From CAZSCF01 sp964547585 (GTDB taxonomy: Bacteria; Patescibacteriota; Minisyncoccia; Moranbacterales; UBA2206): DNA of 64,000 nt. The position numbers were made by a program, and so were the translations under genes. Each line of letters begins with the position of its first letter. The first letter of the stretch is position 1. Below the pieces are notes generated by a model. That model searched no databases. It was not told the DNA's origin and was given only the letters and a program-made list of their open reading frames with translations. This document shows positions 40,948 through 50,678 of the stretch, piece by piece. The DNA is taken from contig CAZJOI010000001.1 of assembly GCA_964547585.1 (NCBI GenBank), forward strand, positions 111,742-175,741, in the 5' to 3' direction.

Positions 40948-41895
40948 ATGACAATTCATAAATCTGTATTGCTAGACGAATCAATTGAAGCTCTAAATTT
41001 GAAAGAAGGCAGTGTGGTTGTTGATGCAACGCTGGGCGGTGGCGGTCATAGTCAAGAAATATTAAAAAAAATAGGTAAATCAGGAAAACTCATTGCTATC
41101 GATCAAGATGAGATCGCGATTGAAAGTTTTGAAAAAAGTTTTTCCGATTCAAGTTTAGATTCGCAATCAAAGGTAATCCATTTAATCAAAGATAATTTTT
41201 CAAATCTGAAAAAGATATTGGAGGACGAAGAGGTTGATTCTGTTGGCAGTATCTTGGCTGATTTAGGAATTTCCTCCGATCAATTGGAGAACAAAAGGAA
41301 GGGAATGAGTTTTCAGTCAGATGCCGAGCTGGACATGCGGATGGATGAAAGTCAAAAACTTTCAGCCAAACAAATTGTGAATGAATGGAGTCAGGAAGAG
41401 ATAGAAAATATTCTGAAAAATTACGGAGAAGAAAAATTTGCCAGAAATATTGCTAAGAAAATAATTGAAGAAAGAAAAAAGAAGGAAATTATTTCGACCG
41501 TGGAACTGGCCAGAATAATCAAAAAAGCTATTCCACAAAGATTTCAACCCAGAAAAATTAATCCAGCCACCAAATCATTTCAAGCTTTCCGAATTGCTGT
41601 TAATGACGAACTCGGACATCTGGAAAAATTTATTCCGGATGCAATTGAAAGTCTTGGCTTGGGAGGAAGACTGGCTATCATAACATTCAATTCATTGGAA
41701 GATAGAATAGTTAAAAATATTTTCAGGCAAAATGCTAGGGGATGCATTTGTCCGAAAGAATTTCCCATCTGCAGTTGCGGTCATTTTGGGAAAATAAAAA
41801 TAATTACTAAGAAGCCGATTATTCCGAGTGCTGAAGAAATTCGGAATAATCCAAGAGCAAGAAGTGCCAAACTTCGTGTGTGCGAAAAAATATAA
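40948..41895 (+). CDS. rsmH: 16S rRNA (cytosine1402-N4)-methyltransferase
   Basis: 315 residues. The SAM site is VVDATLGGGGHSQEIL, with an inserted helical domain (ADLGISSDQLENKRKGMSF; DAELDMRMD) and the C-terminal FNSLEDRIVKNIFRQ and CPKEFPICSCG. Cognate position in mraZ-rsmH-ftsL-ftsI. Confidence 0.96.
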   Translation: MTIHKSVLLDESIEALNLKEGSVVVDATLGGGGHSQEILKKIGKSGKLIAIDQDEIAIESFEKSFSDSSLDSQSKVIHLIKDNFSNLKKILEDEEVDSVGSILADLGISSDQLENKRKGMSFQSDAELDMRMDESQKLSAKQIVNEWSQEEIENILKNYGEEKFARNIAKKIIEERKKKEIISTVELARIIKKAIPQRFQPRKINPATKSFQAFRIAVNDELGHLEKFIPDAIESLGLGGRLAIITFNSLEDRIVKNIFRQNARGCICPKEFPICSCGHFGKIKIITKKPIIPSAEEIRNNPRARSAKLRVCEKI

Positions 41896-41908
41896 TTTTT
41901 TGAAAAAT

Positions 41909-41938
41909 TCAGCCGAAGGCTGATCCGCCTCTGGCGGA
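41909..41938 (+). repeat. Double-hairpin palindromic repeat
   Basis: TCAGCCGAAGGCTGA is followed directly by TCCGCCTCTGGCGGA, the reverse arrangement of the copy at 6841-6869. It lies between rsmH and ftsL. Confidence 0.8.
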
Positions 41939-41975
41939 AAAACAAACATAAAAATTCAGGGGGAGTTGAAATAGA

Positions 41976-42404
41976 ATGTCAAGAACATTGGTTATTCAAA
42001 ATGGATGGTTTGAAAATAATGCGCCAAAAGCTAAGCTTTCCGACGGTAAGAAGGTTTTTTTTGGTAAAAATATTTCCAGAAAAAGAGTTGCCGGGAAAAA
42101 AGAGTCGGAACTCGGTGGGGCCAAAATAAAGTTGGTCTCAATATGTTTTGTTTTTTTGATTATAATTTTTTTGTCAGGAATTGTATATCTTTATCAGGTT
42201 AATTCTTTGGCAACTCAAGGATTTGAAATAAAAAAAATTGAAAATGAAATCAAAACTGTTGAAAAAGAAAATAAACAATTGCAAATCAAAGAAATCGAAC
42301 TCCGATCGATGAATAACATAGAAAAGGCTACGGAGGGCTTGAATTTAGTTAATTCTTCCAATGTAACTTATATTGAAGTTGCCGGCCCAGTGGCTATGAA
42401 ATAA
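41976..42404 (+). CDS. ftsL: FtsL-like division protein
   Basis: 142 residues. A basic cytoplasmic N-terminus, one transmembrane helix (about 53-72) and a coiled coil (EIKKIENEIKTVEKENKQLQ) match FtsL/DivIC topology. The family diverges in sequence; assignment rests on topology and position between rsmH and the PBP gene. GGGGAGTT lies just upstream. Confidence 0.78.
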   Translation: MSRTLVIQNGWFENNAPKAKLSDGKKVFFGKNISRKRVAGKKESELGGAKIKLVSICFVFLIIIFLSGIVYLYQVNSLATQGFEIKKIENEIKTVEKENKQLQIKEIELRSMNNIEKATEGLNLVNSSNVTYIEVAGPVAMK

Positions 42405-42429
42405 GGCTCTAATTTTTTTCTCTATTCTA

Positions 42430-44325
42430 ATGCCGGCAATTTTTGGTAAAGGAAAATACGGTGATTTTCAAAAAGAAAATTCAGAAAAATCTGAGCATTC
42501 TTTTTCTTGGAGAATAAGTGCTTTGGTATTTTTTATCTTCTTTATTTCTCTGGCTATTTTTTTTAAATTATATTTTTTGCAGGTTATTTCCTATTCTTCC
42601 TTCCGGGCCTTGGCCGAAAACCAACATAATATTTTCAAAAAACTTGTTCCCGAGAGGGGTGAAATTTATCTTCAAGATAAAAGTGGTCTTTACCCGGTGG
42701 CGGTCAACAAAGAAACAAAGATGGCCTATGCGGTTCCTAAGGAAGTCAGTGAGGGGGATATTGAAAAAACTGCCGAAGCCGTTTCTCAAATTTTTTCTCT
42801 AGACAAGGCTGAGATTATTGACAAATTGAGTAAGCGAGAAGATATGTATGAAGTTTTGAAACATAGATTAAGTGATGACGAAATAAATAAAATAAATGAA
42901 GCCAATCTTTCTGGAATTCATTTGACTTCGGAAAGTTATCGATATTATCCTTCTACAGAACTGGCTGCCCAACTCGTCGGTTTTGTTGGGTGGAGTGGCG
43001 ATTCTTTCGGCGGAAGATATGGCATTGAAGCTTTTAGTGAAGAAGAATTAAAAGGTCAAGAGGGAAATATTTTTCATAGTCGTGATTCCGGAGGGAGACA
43101 AATTATGATCAAAGAGAAGGAGGTTCAGGAAGCTCGGGATGGAACAGATTTGATTTTAACCATAGATCATATTGTTCAGTATGAAACAGAAAAAATATTA
43201 AAAAGTGCTGTGGAAAAATTTCAAGCAGACAACGGATCGATAATTGTCATGGAAACAAAAACAGGCAAGATTTTGTCCATGGCTAATTATCCGACATTTG
43301 ATCCAAATAACTATGCTGCAACAGAAGACATCGGTGCTTATAGAAATTTAGCAGTGAGTAGTGCCTATGAGTGTGGGAGCGTTTTTAAGGCATTAACAAT
43401 GGCGGCCGGACTTGATAGCAATAAAGTAGCTCCGGAAACAACCTACGTTGATAGTGGCGCAGTTAAAGAAGCAGGATACACTATCCGCAATTCGGACTTG
43501 AAATCCAATGGTTTACAAACCATGACTCAGGTTTTGGAAAATTCTCTCAATACCGGTGTTATATTTGTGGAAAAAAATTTGGGAAATAAGAATTTTGCTG
43601 ATTATGTTCGCAGATTTGGATTTGGAGAACTAACCGGCATCGATTTGCCGGGAGAGGCCGCGGGAAGCATTCGTAATCTAGGAAATTTTAAAAGTGATAT
43701 TCAGTTTTTTACTGCTTCTTTTGGCCAGGGGATTACAGTTACTCCTCTTCAATTGATTTCGGCTTACAATGCTTTGGCGAATGGCGGAATATTAATGAAA
43801 CCACAAATAGTAGAAAAAAAGATTTTTTCTGATGGAAGCGAGGAGCGAATAATGCCAGAGGAAGTTAGACGTGTCATTTCTGAAAAAGCTTCTTTGCAGA
43901 TTTCTCAGATGCTTCGCAGTGTGGTGGTCAATGGCCACGGAAAACAAGCTGGTGTTCCAGGATACGCAGTGGTTGGGAAAACTGGTACGGCCCAAGTGGC
44001 TAGTTCCAAGGCGAAAGGCTATGAAGATGGGATGAATGTGGGTTCTTTTGTGGGTTATGCACCTATGAATGATTCCAGGTTTACGGTTTTGGTAAAAATT
44101 ACCAATCCGAAAGATGTGCAGTGGGCCGAATCGAGTGCGGCGCCAACATTTGGCGAACTGATGAAATTTCTATTAGAATACTATGGTATAGAGCCGACAG
44201 AAGAATATACTCAGGCGGACTTGAACAAATTCAACCAAACACATACTTTGAGTCAAAGTTTTCTAAGAAAAGACGAAGAAAAAGAAAAAAATGATAAAAA
44301 ATCGGAAGATAAAAAAATAAACTAG
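42430..44325 (+). CDS. ftsI: Division-type penicillin-binding protein (FtsI/PBP2-like transpeptidase)
   Basis: 631 residues. One N-terminal membrane helix (about 29-52), a dimerisation domain (LVPERGEIYLQDKSG), then the transpeptidase domain with S317-V-F-K320 (catalytic Ser), SLN in NSLNTGV, and K517-T-G. There is a Lys/Asp/Glu-rich C-terminal tail. It crosslinks septal peptidoglycan and is in dcw-cluster context. Confidence 0.95.
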   Translation: MPAIFGKGKYGDFQKENSEKSEHSFSWRISALVFFIFFISLAIFFKLYFLQVISYSSFRALAENQHNIFKKLVPERGEIYLQDKSGLYPVAVNKETKMAYAVPKEVSEGDIEKTAEAVSQIFSLDKAEIIDKLSKREDMYEVLKHRLSDDEINKINEANLSGIHLTSESYRYYPSTELAAQLVGFVGWSGDSFGGRYGIEAFSEEELKGQEGNIFHSRDSGGRQIMIKEKEVQEARDGTDLILTIDHIVQYETEKILKSAVEKFQADNGSIIVMETKTGKILSMANYPTFDPNNYAATEDIGAYRNLAVSSAYECGSVFKALTMAAGLDSNKVAPETTYVDSGAVKEAGYTIRNSDLKSNGLQTMTQVLENSLNTGVIFVEKNLGNKNFADYVRRFGFGELTGIDLPGEAAGSIRNLGNFKSDIQFFTASFGQGITVTPLQLISAYNALANGGILMKPQIVEKKIFSDGSEERIMPEEVRRVISEKASLQISQMLRSVVVNGHGKQAGVPGYAVVGKTGTAQVASSKAKGYEDGMNVGSFVGYAPMNDSRFTVLVKITNPKDVQWAESSAAPTFGELMKFLLEYYGIEPTEEYTQADLNKFNQTHTLSQSFLRKDEEKEKNDKKSEDKKIN

Positions 44326-44339
44326 AAAAAGAAATTAAT

Positions 44340-45644
44340 ATGAATAAATCCCAAAAAACACTGTTCCTGATAAAGAGTTTACGAATTATGGCATTTTCTG
44401 TTTTGAAAAAATACAATCCCAAAGTAATAAGCATTACTGGGTCAGTTGGAAAGACCTCCGCCAAGGAAGCGGTCTTTATTGTTTTGGCTGGAAAATTCAG
44501 AGTTAGAAAAAATGAAAAAAATTATAACAATGAAATTGGGGTACCACTTACAATTATTGGTGCCGAGAGTGGTATGCAATCAACCAGAAAATGGCTGAGA
44601 GTTTTTTGGAAATGGGTTTGGCTAATGATCTTTCCAGTGGAATATCCAGAAGTTTTGGTTTTGGAGATGGGTGCTGACCGGCCGGGTGACATTGATTATT
44701 TAACTAGTTTTGTTGATTCAAAAGTCGGAGTGTTAACTGAAATTACTCCAAGCCATATGGAATTCTTCAAAACTTTAGAAGGTATAGCAAAAGAAAAAAG
44801 CATTCTTTTGAAAAAGTTAGACGAAAAATCCATAGCTATTATCAACGTCGACAATTCTTATATTGCCAAAATGGAAAATCAGTTAAAATCGAGAGTCATT
44901 ACTTTCGGATTTTCCGAAGAAGCCAAAATGCGGGCTACCGACGTCTCATTTATTTATTCTGAAAATGATTCGATCGAAGGCATAAGTTTTAAATTGAATT
45001 ACGCCGGAAGCTCTGTTCCAGTGAGATTAAAAAATATTTTGGCTAGGCATCAGGTCTATGCTGCCTTAGCTGGTGCGGCGGTAGGCATTGAGTTCGGCCT
45101 GAATCTGGTGGAAATATCAGAATTTCTTTCTGAATTTTCTTCTCCTTGTGGCAGATGCAAGTTAATAGATGGTATTAAAAATACTAGCATTATTGACGAT
45201 ACCTATAATTCTTCTCCTTTCGCGGCTCTAGCAGCCATGGAAATTATGCAAAATATTAAAGCCTCAAGAAAAATTGTTGTGATGGGGGATATGCTGGAAC
45301 TGGGGGATGAAACTGAGGCGGATCATCGAGAAATTGGCCGAAAGATTTTTTCAGACAAAATCGATTTATTTTTTGCTTTTGGCAAGCGAATGAAATTTGC
45401 AGTCGAGGAATTGGAGAAGCATAATTTTCCCAAAGAAAATATTTTTTATTTTGAAGATCATGAATCCTTGGGGAGAAAATTGCAAGAAAAGATTAAAGAA
45501 GGGGATCTAATCCTGATTAAAGGTTCACAGGGTATGCGAATGGAAAAAGCTGTCGAGGAAATTATGGCCGATCCACTGAAAGCTGAATATTTTCTTTGCC
45601 GCCAAAATAAAGATTGGAAAGAAAAACCCTTTGAATTGGTGTAA
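44340..45644 (+). CDS. murF: UDP-N-acetylmuramoyl-tripeptide--D-Ala-D-Ala ligase
   Basis: 434 residues. ATP loop ITGSVGKTSAKEAV, NEIGVPLTIIG, the Mur-ligase central LEMGADRPGDIDYL, and IIDDTYNSSPFAALAAM near the C-terminal domain. The usual N-terminal substrate domain is shortened, so it starts almost at the ATP loop (residue ~30). It adds D-Ala-D-Ala, the last cytoplasmic precursor step. Confidence 0.92.
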   Translation: MNKSQKTLFLIKSLRIMAFSVLKKYNPKVISITGSVGKTSAKEAVFIVLAGKFRVRKNEKNYNNEIGVPLTIIGAESGMQSTRKWLRVFWKWVWLMIFPVEYPEVLVLEMGADRPGDIDYLTSFVDSKVGVLTEITPSHMEFFKTLEGIAKEKSILLKKLDEKSIAIINVDNSYIAKMENQLKSRVITFGFSEEAKMRATDVSFIYSENDSIEGISFKLNYAGSSVPVRLKNILARHQVYAALAGAAVGIEFGLNLVEISEFLSEFSSPCGRCKLIDGIKNTSIIDDTYNSSPFAALAAMEIMQNIKASRKIVVMGDMLELGDETEADHREIGRKIFSDKIDLFFAFGKRMKFAVEELEKHNFPKENIFYFEDHESLGRKLQEKIKEGDLILIKGSQGMRMEKAVEEIMADPLKAEYFLCRQNKDWKEKPFELV

Positions 45645-45734
45645 TCTTCTGGGCAAATAGGTTTGTTTTAAGGCACGGAATATTGCTTTATTTTAGTGTT
45701 ATACTATAGTATAAATTAAGCCTTCGGCCACCAT

Positions 45735-45749
45735 TCCGCCCAAGGCGGA
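45735..45749 (+). repeat. Palindromic repeat (single hairpin)
   Basis: TCCGCCCAAGGCGGA, a member of the 6841/41909 family, lies 29 nt before tRNA-Glu. Confidence 0.65.
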
Positions 45750-45777
45750 CCAGCAGCTAGTTTGAAAAATAATATAT

Positions 45778-45851
45778 GCCGCCATCGTCTAGTGGTCTAG
45801 GACATCAGATTCTCATTCTGAAGATCGCGGGTTCGACTCCCGCTGGCGGTA
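45778..45851 (+). tRNA. tRNA-Glu(CTC)
   Basis: 74-nt cloverleaf. The acceptor GCCGCCA pairs with TGGCGGT (terminal G-U). The anticodon stem TCAGA/TCTGA has loop TTCTCAT with anticodon CTC, and the T arm is GCGGG TTCGACT CCCGC. It is 13 nt upstream of the polyprenyl synthase gene. Confidence 0.95.
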
Positions 45852-45864
45852 CTAAATAAAAGCT

Positions 45865-46935
45865 ATGGATTTTAAACAAACTTTGGAAAAACTGAAAAAA
45901 GAAGTTGATGCTGAACTGCAAGAGTATTTGTCGCAAGCCATTAAAGATGTAGAAAGGCAGGACAAGGAGGCTGGCAGAATGCTACGGCATGTGGCCAAAA
46001 TAATTATGTCGGGCGGAAAAAGAATTCGTCCAATTTTGATGTATATGGGCTATGTGGCAGCCGGAGGCAAAGATAAGAAAAAAATAGTCAAAGCTTCTGT
46101 GGGTATTGAGCTTATCCATAATTTTTTTCTGGTGCATGATGATATTATGGATCATGGGCAAACGCGACATGGGGTTGAAACTGTGCATAATCTATATGAA
46201 AAAAATTCTACGACAATTTTTCCCGATTGCGAAGAATCAAGCCATTTCGGCAATTCTATGGCCATTATGGCAGGCGATCTGCTGGAAGTTTTGGGAAATC
46301 AAGCAATCTTGAGATCAGGGTTTGATTTAAAATTGAAGACGAAGGCCGTCTCCGAGCTTCAGCTAACTATAGCAAATACCATTGTCGGGCAGGTACAGGA
46401 TGTTTGCATCGAAAATAAAAAACAAACCTCAGAAAAAGAAGTTTTGGCAATGTATAAAAACAAAACAGCTAAATATACCATTGAAAATCCGTTAAAAATT
46501 GGTGCAATTTTGGCCGGAGCGGATGCAAAATTTTTGGAAAAAATTTCTCTTTCGGCTTTACCTATTGGCTTAGCATTTCAGTTACAAGATGATATCTTGG
46601 GTCTTTTTGGGGTCAGTGAGAAAATTGGTAAAAATTCAGGAGCGGATATTAAAGAGGGCAAAAAAACATTATTGGTTATTAAGGCTTTTGATAAGGCTGA
46701 AATAGAGGATGTGAAATTTATGAAAAAAATGCTTGGCAATGCAAAAATAACTGGGCTAGAAATAGAAAAATTTAAAAGTATTATTGAAAAAACAGGTGCC
46801 TTGAAATATAATCAAAATTTGGCGGCAAAGTTTATCAAGAAAGGTAAAATTGAAATAGAAAAAATTAAAATAAACAAAGTGGCGAAGGACTTTTTGCTAG
46901 AACTAGCAGACTATATAATTAAACGTAGCATATAA
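45865..46935 (+). CDS. Polyprenyl diphosphate synthase, trans-type
   Basis: 356 residues. The first Asp-rich motif is in FFLVHDDIMDHGQTRHG and the second in FQLQDDILGLFG. GGKRIRPILM is the substrate-binding start. It makes geranyl/farnesyl-type or longer chains from IPP; the exact chain length is not readable. It sits next to uppS, so farnesyl diphosphate for the undecaprenyl carrier is a likely product. Confidence 0.9.
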   Translation: MDFKQTLEKLKKEVDAELQEYLSQAIKDVERQDKEAGRMLRHVAKIIMSGGKRIRPILMYMGYVAAGGKDKKKIVKASVGIELIHNFFLVHDDIMDHGQTRHGVETVHNLYEKNSTTIFPDCEESSHFGNSMAIMAGDLLEVLGNQAILRSGFDLKLKTKAVSELQLTIANTIVGQVQDVCIENKKQTSEKEVLAMYKNKTAKYTIENPLKIGAILAGADAKFLEKISLSALPIGLAFQLQDDILGLFGVSEKIGKNSGADIKEGKKTLLVIKAFDKAEIEDVKFMKKMLGNAKITGLEIEKFKSIIEKTGALKYNQNLAAKFIKKGKIEIEKIKINKVAKDFLLELADYIIKRSI

Positions 46936-46975
46936 CCATTGCCATGCTGTTATTTTTAAGGTAATATTTATTTAT

Positions 46976-47695
46976 ATGGGTATGGAAAAAAATACAGAAA
47001 ATTTACCAAATCATGTGGCAGTTATTCCGGATGGAAATCGCCGTTGGGCCAAAGAAAGAAGTTTGGAACCTTGGGAAGGCCATCGGGCTGGAGCCAAGGT
47101 GTTAGAAGAGTTGATTATTTTTGCTCAAAAAAGAGGAATAAAATGTTTGTCTTTTTGGGGCTCATCAGTGGACAATTTGCAAAAAAGACCATTCCAGGAA
47201 AAACGAGCTTTACTTGAAATTTATACGGAATATTTTTCCAGACTTCTTGATAATAAGGATATTCATAAAAATGAAGTCAAAGTTAATTTCATTGGCAGAT
47301 GGCGCGAACAATTTCCAGAAAGTCTAAAAAAAATATTGCAGGAAATTTTAGAAAAAACCAAGAACTATAAAAAACGTAGTCTTAATTTTATGTTAGCCTA
47401 TAGTGGCACCGATGAAATGAAAGAAGCTTTCGAGAAAATTCAAAAAAAATATAAGGCTGACACAAAAATAACTGAAGAAATAATAAAGGAAAATTTGATG
47501 ACCAGCGAGTTGCCGGCTGTTGATTTAGTTATACGCACCGGAGGAGAACCGCATTTGAGTGCAGGTTTTATGATGTGGGATAGTGCCAATGCTCAACTTT
47601 ACTTTTCCGAAGAAAAATTTCCAGATTTCAATGAAAAAAAATTTGATGAAGCTCTTTTGGATTACGAAAAAAGGCAGAGAAGATTCGGTAGATAA
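46976..47695 (+). CDS. uppS: Undecaprenyl (cis-prenyl) diphosphate synthase
   Basis: 239 residues (ATG at 46976 or 46982). HVAVIPDGNRRWAKE contains the catalytic Asp. GHRAGAKVLEELI and DLVIRTGGEPHLSAGFMMWDSA are family motifs. It makes the C55 lipid carrier for peptidoglycan, using the product of the preceding gene. Confidence 0.94.
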   Translation: MGMEKNTENLPNHVAVIPDGNRRWAKERSLEPWEGHRAGAKVLEELIIFAQKRGIKCLSFWGSSVDNLQKRPFQEKRALLEIYTEYFSRLLDNKDIHKNEVKVNFIGRWREQFPESLKKILQEILEKTKNYKKRSLNFMLAYSGTDEMKEAFEKIQKKYKADTKITEEIIKENLMTSELPAVDLVIRTGGEPHLSAGFMMWDSANAQLYFSEEKFPDFNEKKFDEALLDYEKRQRRFGR

Positions 47696-47732
47696 TTTTT
47701 TTCAATCTTCTTTAATATAAAACATAAGCACG

Positions 47733-48908
47733 ATGAAAAAGCTTTCTTTTTTTATAATATTTCTAGCTTTGCTTTCTTTTTTTGTTATTATAAACAAAGC
47801 TGAGGCTGCTTCTGAAAATATTAATAAAAAGAAGGCTGTTTATTTTTATCAGGAAGCCTGTAGCCATTGTCAAGCAGTGGACGAGTATTTCCAAAAGGAA
47901 GGAATTTACGAAAAATACGATATCGAAAAGCTAGAAATAACGGGAGCTTACAACTTGAATTATTTTAATGAATTTTTCGATGCTTTCGGTATTCTCGCTG
48001 AAAAAAGGGGGTGGCCAGTCATTTTTTTTGATCAAAAGTTTTTGGTTGGAGATAAGCCTATTTTGGAAAATTTTGTAATCGAAATTGAAAAAATAGGCGC
48101 CAGCGATTTTCCTAGTCCAGAGAACATCCGAAAAAACAGACTAAATGGAGAGCTGGCTACTTCAAAGACAACCCCTTCACCTGCAAACGTTTCTTGGTTG
48201 ATTTTACTGGGAGCGGCTTTGGCCGATTCCATTAGCCCTTGTATTTTGGTAATTTTTGTTATTTTGACAAGCATCATTATTTTTGGTAATCCGGAGAATA
48301 AAAAAGAGGTTCTGGTTTTTGGGATCTTTTTTATTTTGACTATCTTTTTGACCTATCTGACTTTAGGGTTGGGAATGTTGGGTCTTAATAAAGTTTTTCA
48401 ATTATCTGAAATTTTAAATAAATTAATGGGATTAGTTGTTATTACCACTGGATTTTTTGTTCTTCGAAAATATTGGCAAGATTTCAAGATAATAGTAAAA
48501 ATCAAGGCGTTATCGAGAGACCTTATCTCGCATAACTTAAGAGGTATTCCCGAAGTAATTTGGAAGTTGATTAAAAAAAATATTCAAAAAATGAACTTGG
48601 CTGTAGTGGCAATTTTGATTGGATTTATTTCCAGTGGTTTTCTTTTTCCTTGCAGCAATAAACCCTATGGAATATTTGCAAATTCTTTTTCTGGAAAAAA
48701 AGAAATATTCAGCAGCGTTTTAATGATCGTGCTTTATAATTTGGTTTTTATTTTGCCCATCGTTTTCTTATCCGGAATCATTTATTGGTTTGCTCATACT
48801 AAAAAGCTTGAAATTTTCAGGATGAGGCATGATAATTTGATTAGAACGATTGTTGGCATCGGATTTCTTTTTGTGGGTAGCTATCTTGTTTACAGCAACT
48901 GCTTTTGA
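47733..48908 (+). CDS. Redoxin domain plus CcdA/DsbD-like membrane protein
   Basis: 391 residues. There is a signal/anchor (1-26), then a thioredoxin/glutaredoxin-like extracytoplasmic domain with C-S-H-C (YQEACSHCQAVDEYF), and a hydrophobic half with DSISPCILVIFVIL and SSGFLFPCSNKPYGIFA, the paired cysteine motifs of CcdA/DsbD. It likely carries electrons from cytoplasmic thioredoxin to the cell surface. The next gene encodes thioredoxin. Confidence 0.8.
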   Translation: MKKLSFFIIFLALLSFFVIINKAEAASENINKKKAVYFYQEACSHCQAVDEYFQKEGIYEKYDIEKLEITGAYNLNYFNEFFDAFGILAEKRGWPVIFFDQKFLVGDKPILENFVIEIEKIGASDFPSPENIRKNRLNGELATSKTTPSPANVSWLILLGAALADSISPCILVIFVILTSIIIFGNPENKKEVLVFGIFFILTIFLTYLTLGLGMLGLNKVFQLSEILNKLMGLVVITTGFFVLRKYWQDFKIIVKIKALSRDLISHNLRGIPEVIWKLIKKNIQKMNLAVVAILIGFISSGFLFPCSNKPYGIFANSFSGKKEIFSSVLMIVLYNLVFILPIVFLSGIIYWFAHTKKLEIFRMRHDNLIRTIVGIGFLFVGSYLVYSNCF

Positions 48909-48982
48909 AGCTATGACTGGATGAAGATTGTTTTTTTGTGGTATTCTTATCGGGGAATGTTAATTTTTAAAATTTAAAAAAG

Positions 48983-49300
48983 ATGGTCAATGAAATAACA
49001 GACAGAAGTTTTAAGCAAGAGGTAATTGAAAATCGAAGCCTAGCTCTGGTTGATTTTTGGGCGCCCTGGTGTGGTCCTTGTATGATGATGGGACCAATTA
49101 TTGATGAGCTGGCCGAAGAATTTAAGGGTAAAATTAAATTCGGTAAAATTAATGTAGATGAAAATCCAGAAACAGCGTCAACGTATGAAATTATGTCAAT
49201 TCCCTCAATTAAAATTTTTAAAGATGGAAAAGTTCATGAAAGTTTTATCGGAGTGCAAAGCAAGGAACTTCTAAAAGAAGCACTAATAAAAATGATATAA
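48983..49300 (+). CDS. trxA: Thioredoxin
   Basis: 105 residues, full length. The active site is WAPWCGPC, with the cis-Pro region MSIPSIKIF. It is the reductant of disulfides and the likely electron donor for the upstream CcdA-like protein. Confidence 0.95.
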   Translation: MVNEITDRSFKQEVIENRSLALVDFWAPWCGPCMMMGPIIDELAEEFKGKIKFGKINVDENPETASTYEIMSIPSIKIFKDGKVHESFIGVQSKELLKEALIKMI

Positions 49301-49306
49301 AAAGCT

Positions 49307-50452
49307 ATGAATTCAATTCAGCTTTCCAAAAAAATTGGTGGAAAAATAGAAATCCGATCCAAGAAAAAGTTGACGAAAAATAATTTACCGATCTTATATA
49401 CTCCCGGAGTAGCAAGTGTTTCTTTGGCGATTGCCAAGAATAAAAAACTTTCTTTTGAATATACAATACGCCGGAATACTGTTGCAGTTATTTCAGACGG
49501 ATCCGCTGTTTTGGGTTTAGGCAATATTGGACCAGAGGCAGGGTTGCCAGTTATGGAAGGTAAAGCACTTCTTTTTAAGGAGCTGGGTGGAGTGGATGCG
49601 ATGCCACTTGTATTGGATACACAAGACACAGAAGAAATTATAAAAACCATAAAATATTTAGCTCCAACTTTTGGGGGTATAAATCTGGAAGACATTTCAG
49701 CTCCGCGTTGTTTTGAAATTGAAGAAAGACTGAAAAAAGAACTGGATATTCCTGTTTTTCACGATGATCAGCATGGTACAGCTGTAGTGGTTTTGGCTGG
49801 GCTCATCAATGCTTTAAAAGTAGTAAAAAAAGATATAGCGAAAATAAAAATAGTCATCAGTGGAGCTGGTGCGGCTGGCATGGCTATTACAAAACTTTTT
49901 ATAAAATATGGCGCAAAAAATATATTGGTTATTGATAGCAAAGGAATAATTTGCCAAAAAAGACTAGCGGAACTTAACCCGTCAAAAAAGGAAATTTTAA
50001 AAGTAACCAATCCGAATAATTTGAAAGGAAGTTTGCGAGAAGCCATTTCTGGGGCGGATGTTTTTGTGGGAGTTTCTGCGCCAAACGTCCTGAAGAAAAA
50101 TGATGTGAAAAAAATGAACAAAGAGGCTATAGTTTTTGCTATGGCCAACCCTATCCCAGAAATAATGCCTGATTTGGCTAAGAAGGGCGGAGCCGCAGTT
50201 GTTGGGACCGGTCGATCAGATTTCAATAATCAGCTAAATAATGTACTTGTTTTCCCGGGAATTTTTAAAGGAGCATTGAAATATGGCATTAAAAAAATTA
50301 CCGATGAACATAAGCTTTCAGCGGCGAAGGCTATTGCTAGCTTGATAAAAAAACCTACTGCTGATAAAATAATACCAGCAGCTCTAGATAAAAATGTTGT
50401 GAGAGTTGTCTCGGAAATATTTAACCCACGTACCAATTCTGGCAAAAATTAA
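49307..50452 (+). CDS. NAD(P)-dependent malic enzyme
   Basis: 381 residues, short bacterial type. LYTPGVASVS, SDGSAVLGLGNIGPEAGLP (substrate and metal), FHDDQHGTAVV (metal ligands) and the Rossmann loop ISGAGAAGMAI are present. It converts malate to pyruvate and CO2 with NAD(P)H. Cofactor choice cannot be read. It begins 6 nt after trxA. Confidence 0.93.
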   Translation: MNSIQLSKKIGGKIEIRSKKKLTKNNLPILYTPGVASVSLAIAKNKKLSFEYTIRRNTVAVISDGSAVLGLGNIGPEAGLPVMEGKALLFKELGGVDAMPLVLDTQDTEEIIKTIKYLAPTFGGINLEDISAPRCFEIEERLKKELDIPVFHDDQHGTAVVVLAGLINALKVVKKDIAKIKIVISGAGAAGMAITKLFIKYGAKNILVIDSKGIICQKRLAELNPSKKEILKVTNPNNLKGSLREAISGADVFVGVSAPNVLKKNDVKKMNKEAIVFAMANPIPEIMPDLAKKGGAAVVGTGRSDFNNQLNNVLVFPGIFKGALKYGIKKITDEHKLSAAKAIASLIKKPTADKIIPAALDKNVVRVVSEIFNPRTNSGKN

Positions 50453-50550
50453 ATTTAATAAAAAATTAAAGCCGATAGGCGGCTTCGCCTTACGCCAGCG
50501 TGTTGCTAAAGTTTTATTGGGAGTTGGTGTTGAGGTTAAAAATAAAAAAA

Positions 50551-50619
50551 ATGCCCAGTAGTGAAATTTTGACTGGGCTTTGCCCAAAAAAGATTTGGGA
50601 TAAAAATTGTAGCTATTAA
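50551..50619 (+). CDS. 22-residue upstream ORF in the inverted-repeat element, copy 2
   Basis: ATG at 50551 reads MPSSEILTGLCPKKIWDKNC and ends SY-stop. It shares M-P-S-S-E, T-G-L-C-P-K with copy 1 (6172-6237). A GAGG lies about 15 nt upstream, a poor ribosome site. Translation is unproven. Confidence 0.35.
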   Translation: MPSSEILTGLCPKKIWDKNCSY

Positions 50620-50677
50620 TTTTATTTGAATTTTGTTGTTATAAATTATTTTATAATGTCAAAATTCTACTACTGGG
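50554..50677 (+). mobile_element. 124-bp inverted-repeat element at a start codon, copy 2
   Basis: The arms CCCAGTAGTGAAATTTTGAC (50554-50573) and GTCAAAATTCTACTACTGGG (50658-50677) pair as in copy 1. The two C-G pairs of copy 1 are T-A pairs here, so pairing is kept. The internal TGGGCTTTGCCCA and ATAAATTATTTTATA are identical to copy 1. The flanks are AATG on both sides (50550-50553 and 50678-50681), the right copy giving the start codon of the next gene. A middle segment GAATTTTG (50628-50635) can also pair with the right arm. Confidence 0.7.
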
Positions 50678-50678
50678 A

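Noticed and set aside
50461..50550. AGGCGGCTTCGCCT hairpin as a terminator of the malic enzyme gene
   Set aside because: No T run follows; it fits better as another small palindromic repeat.
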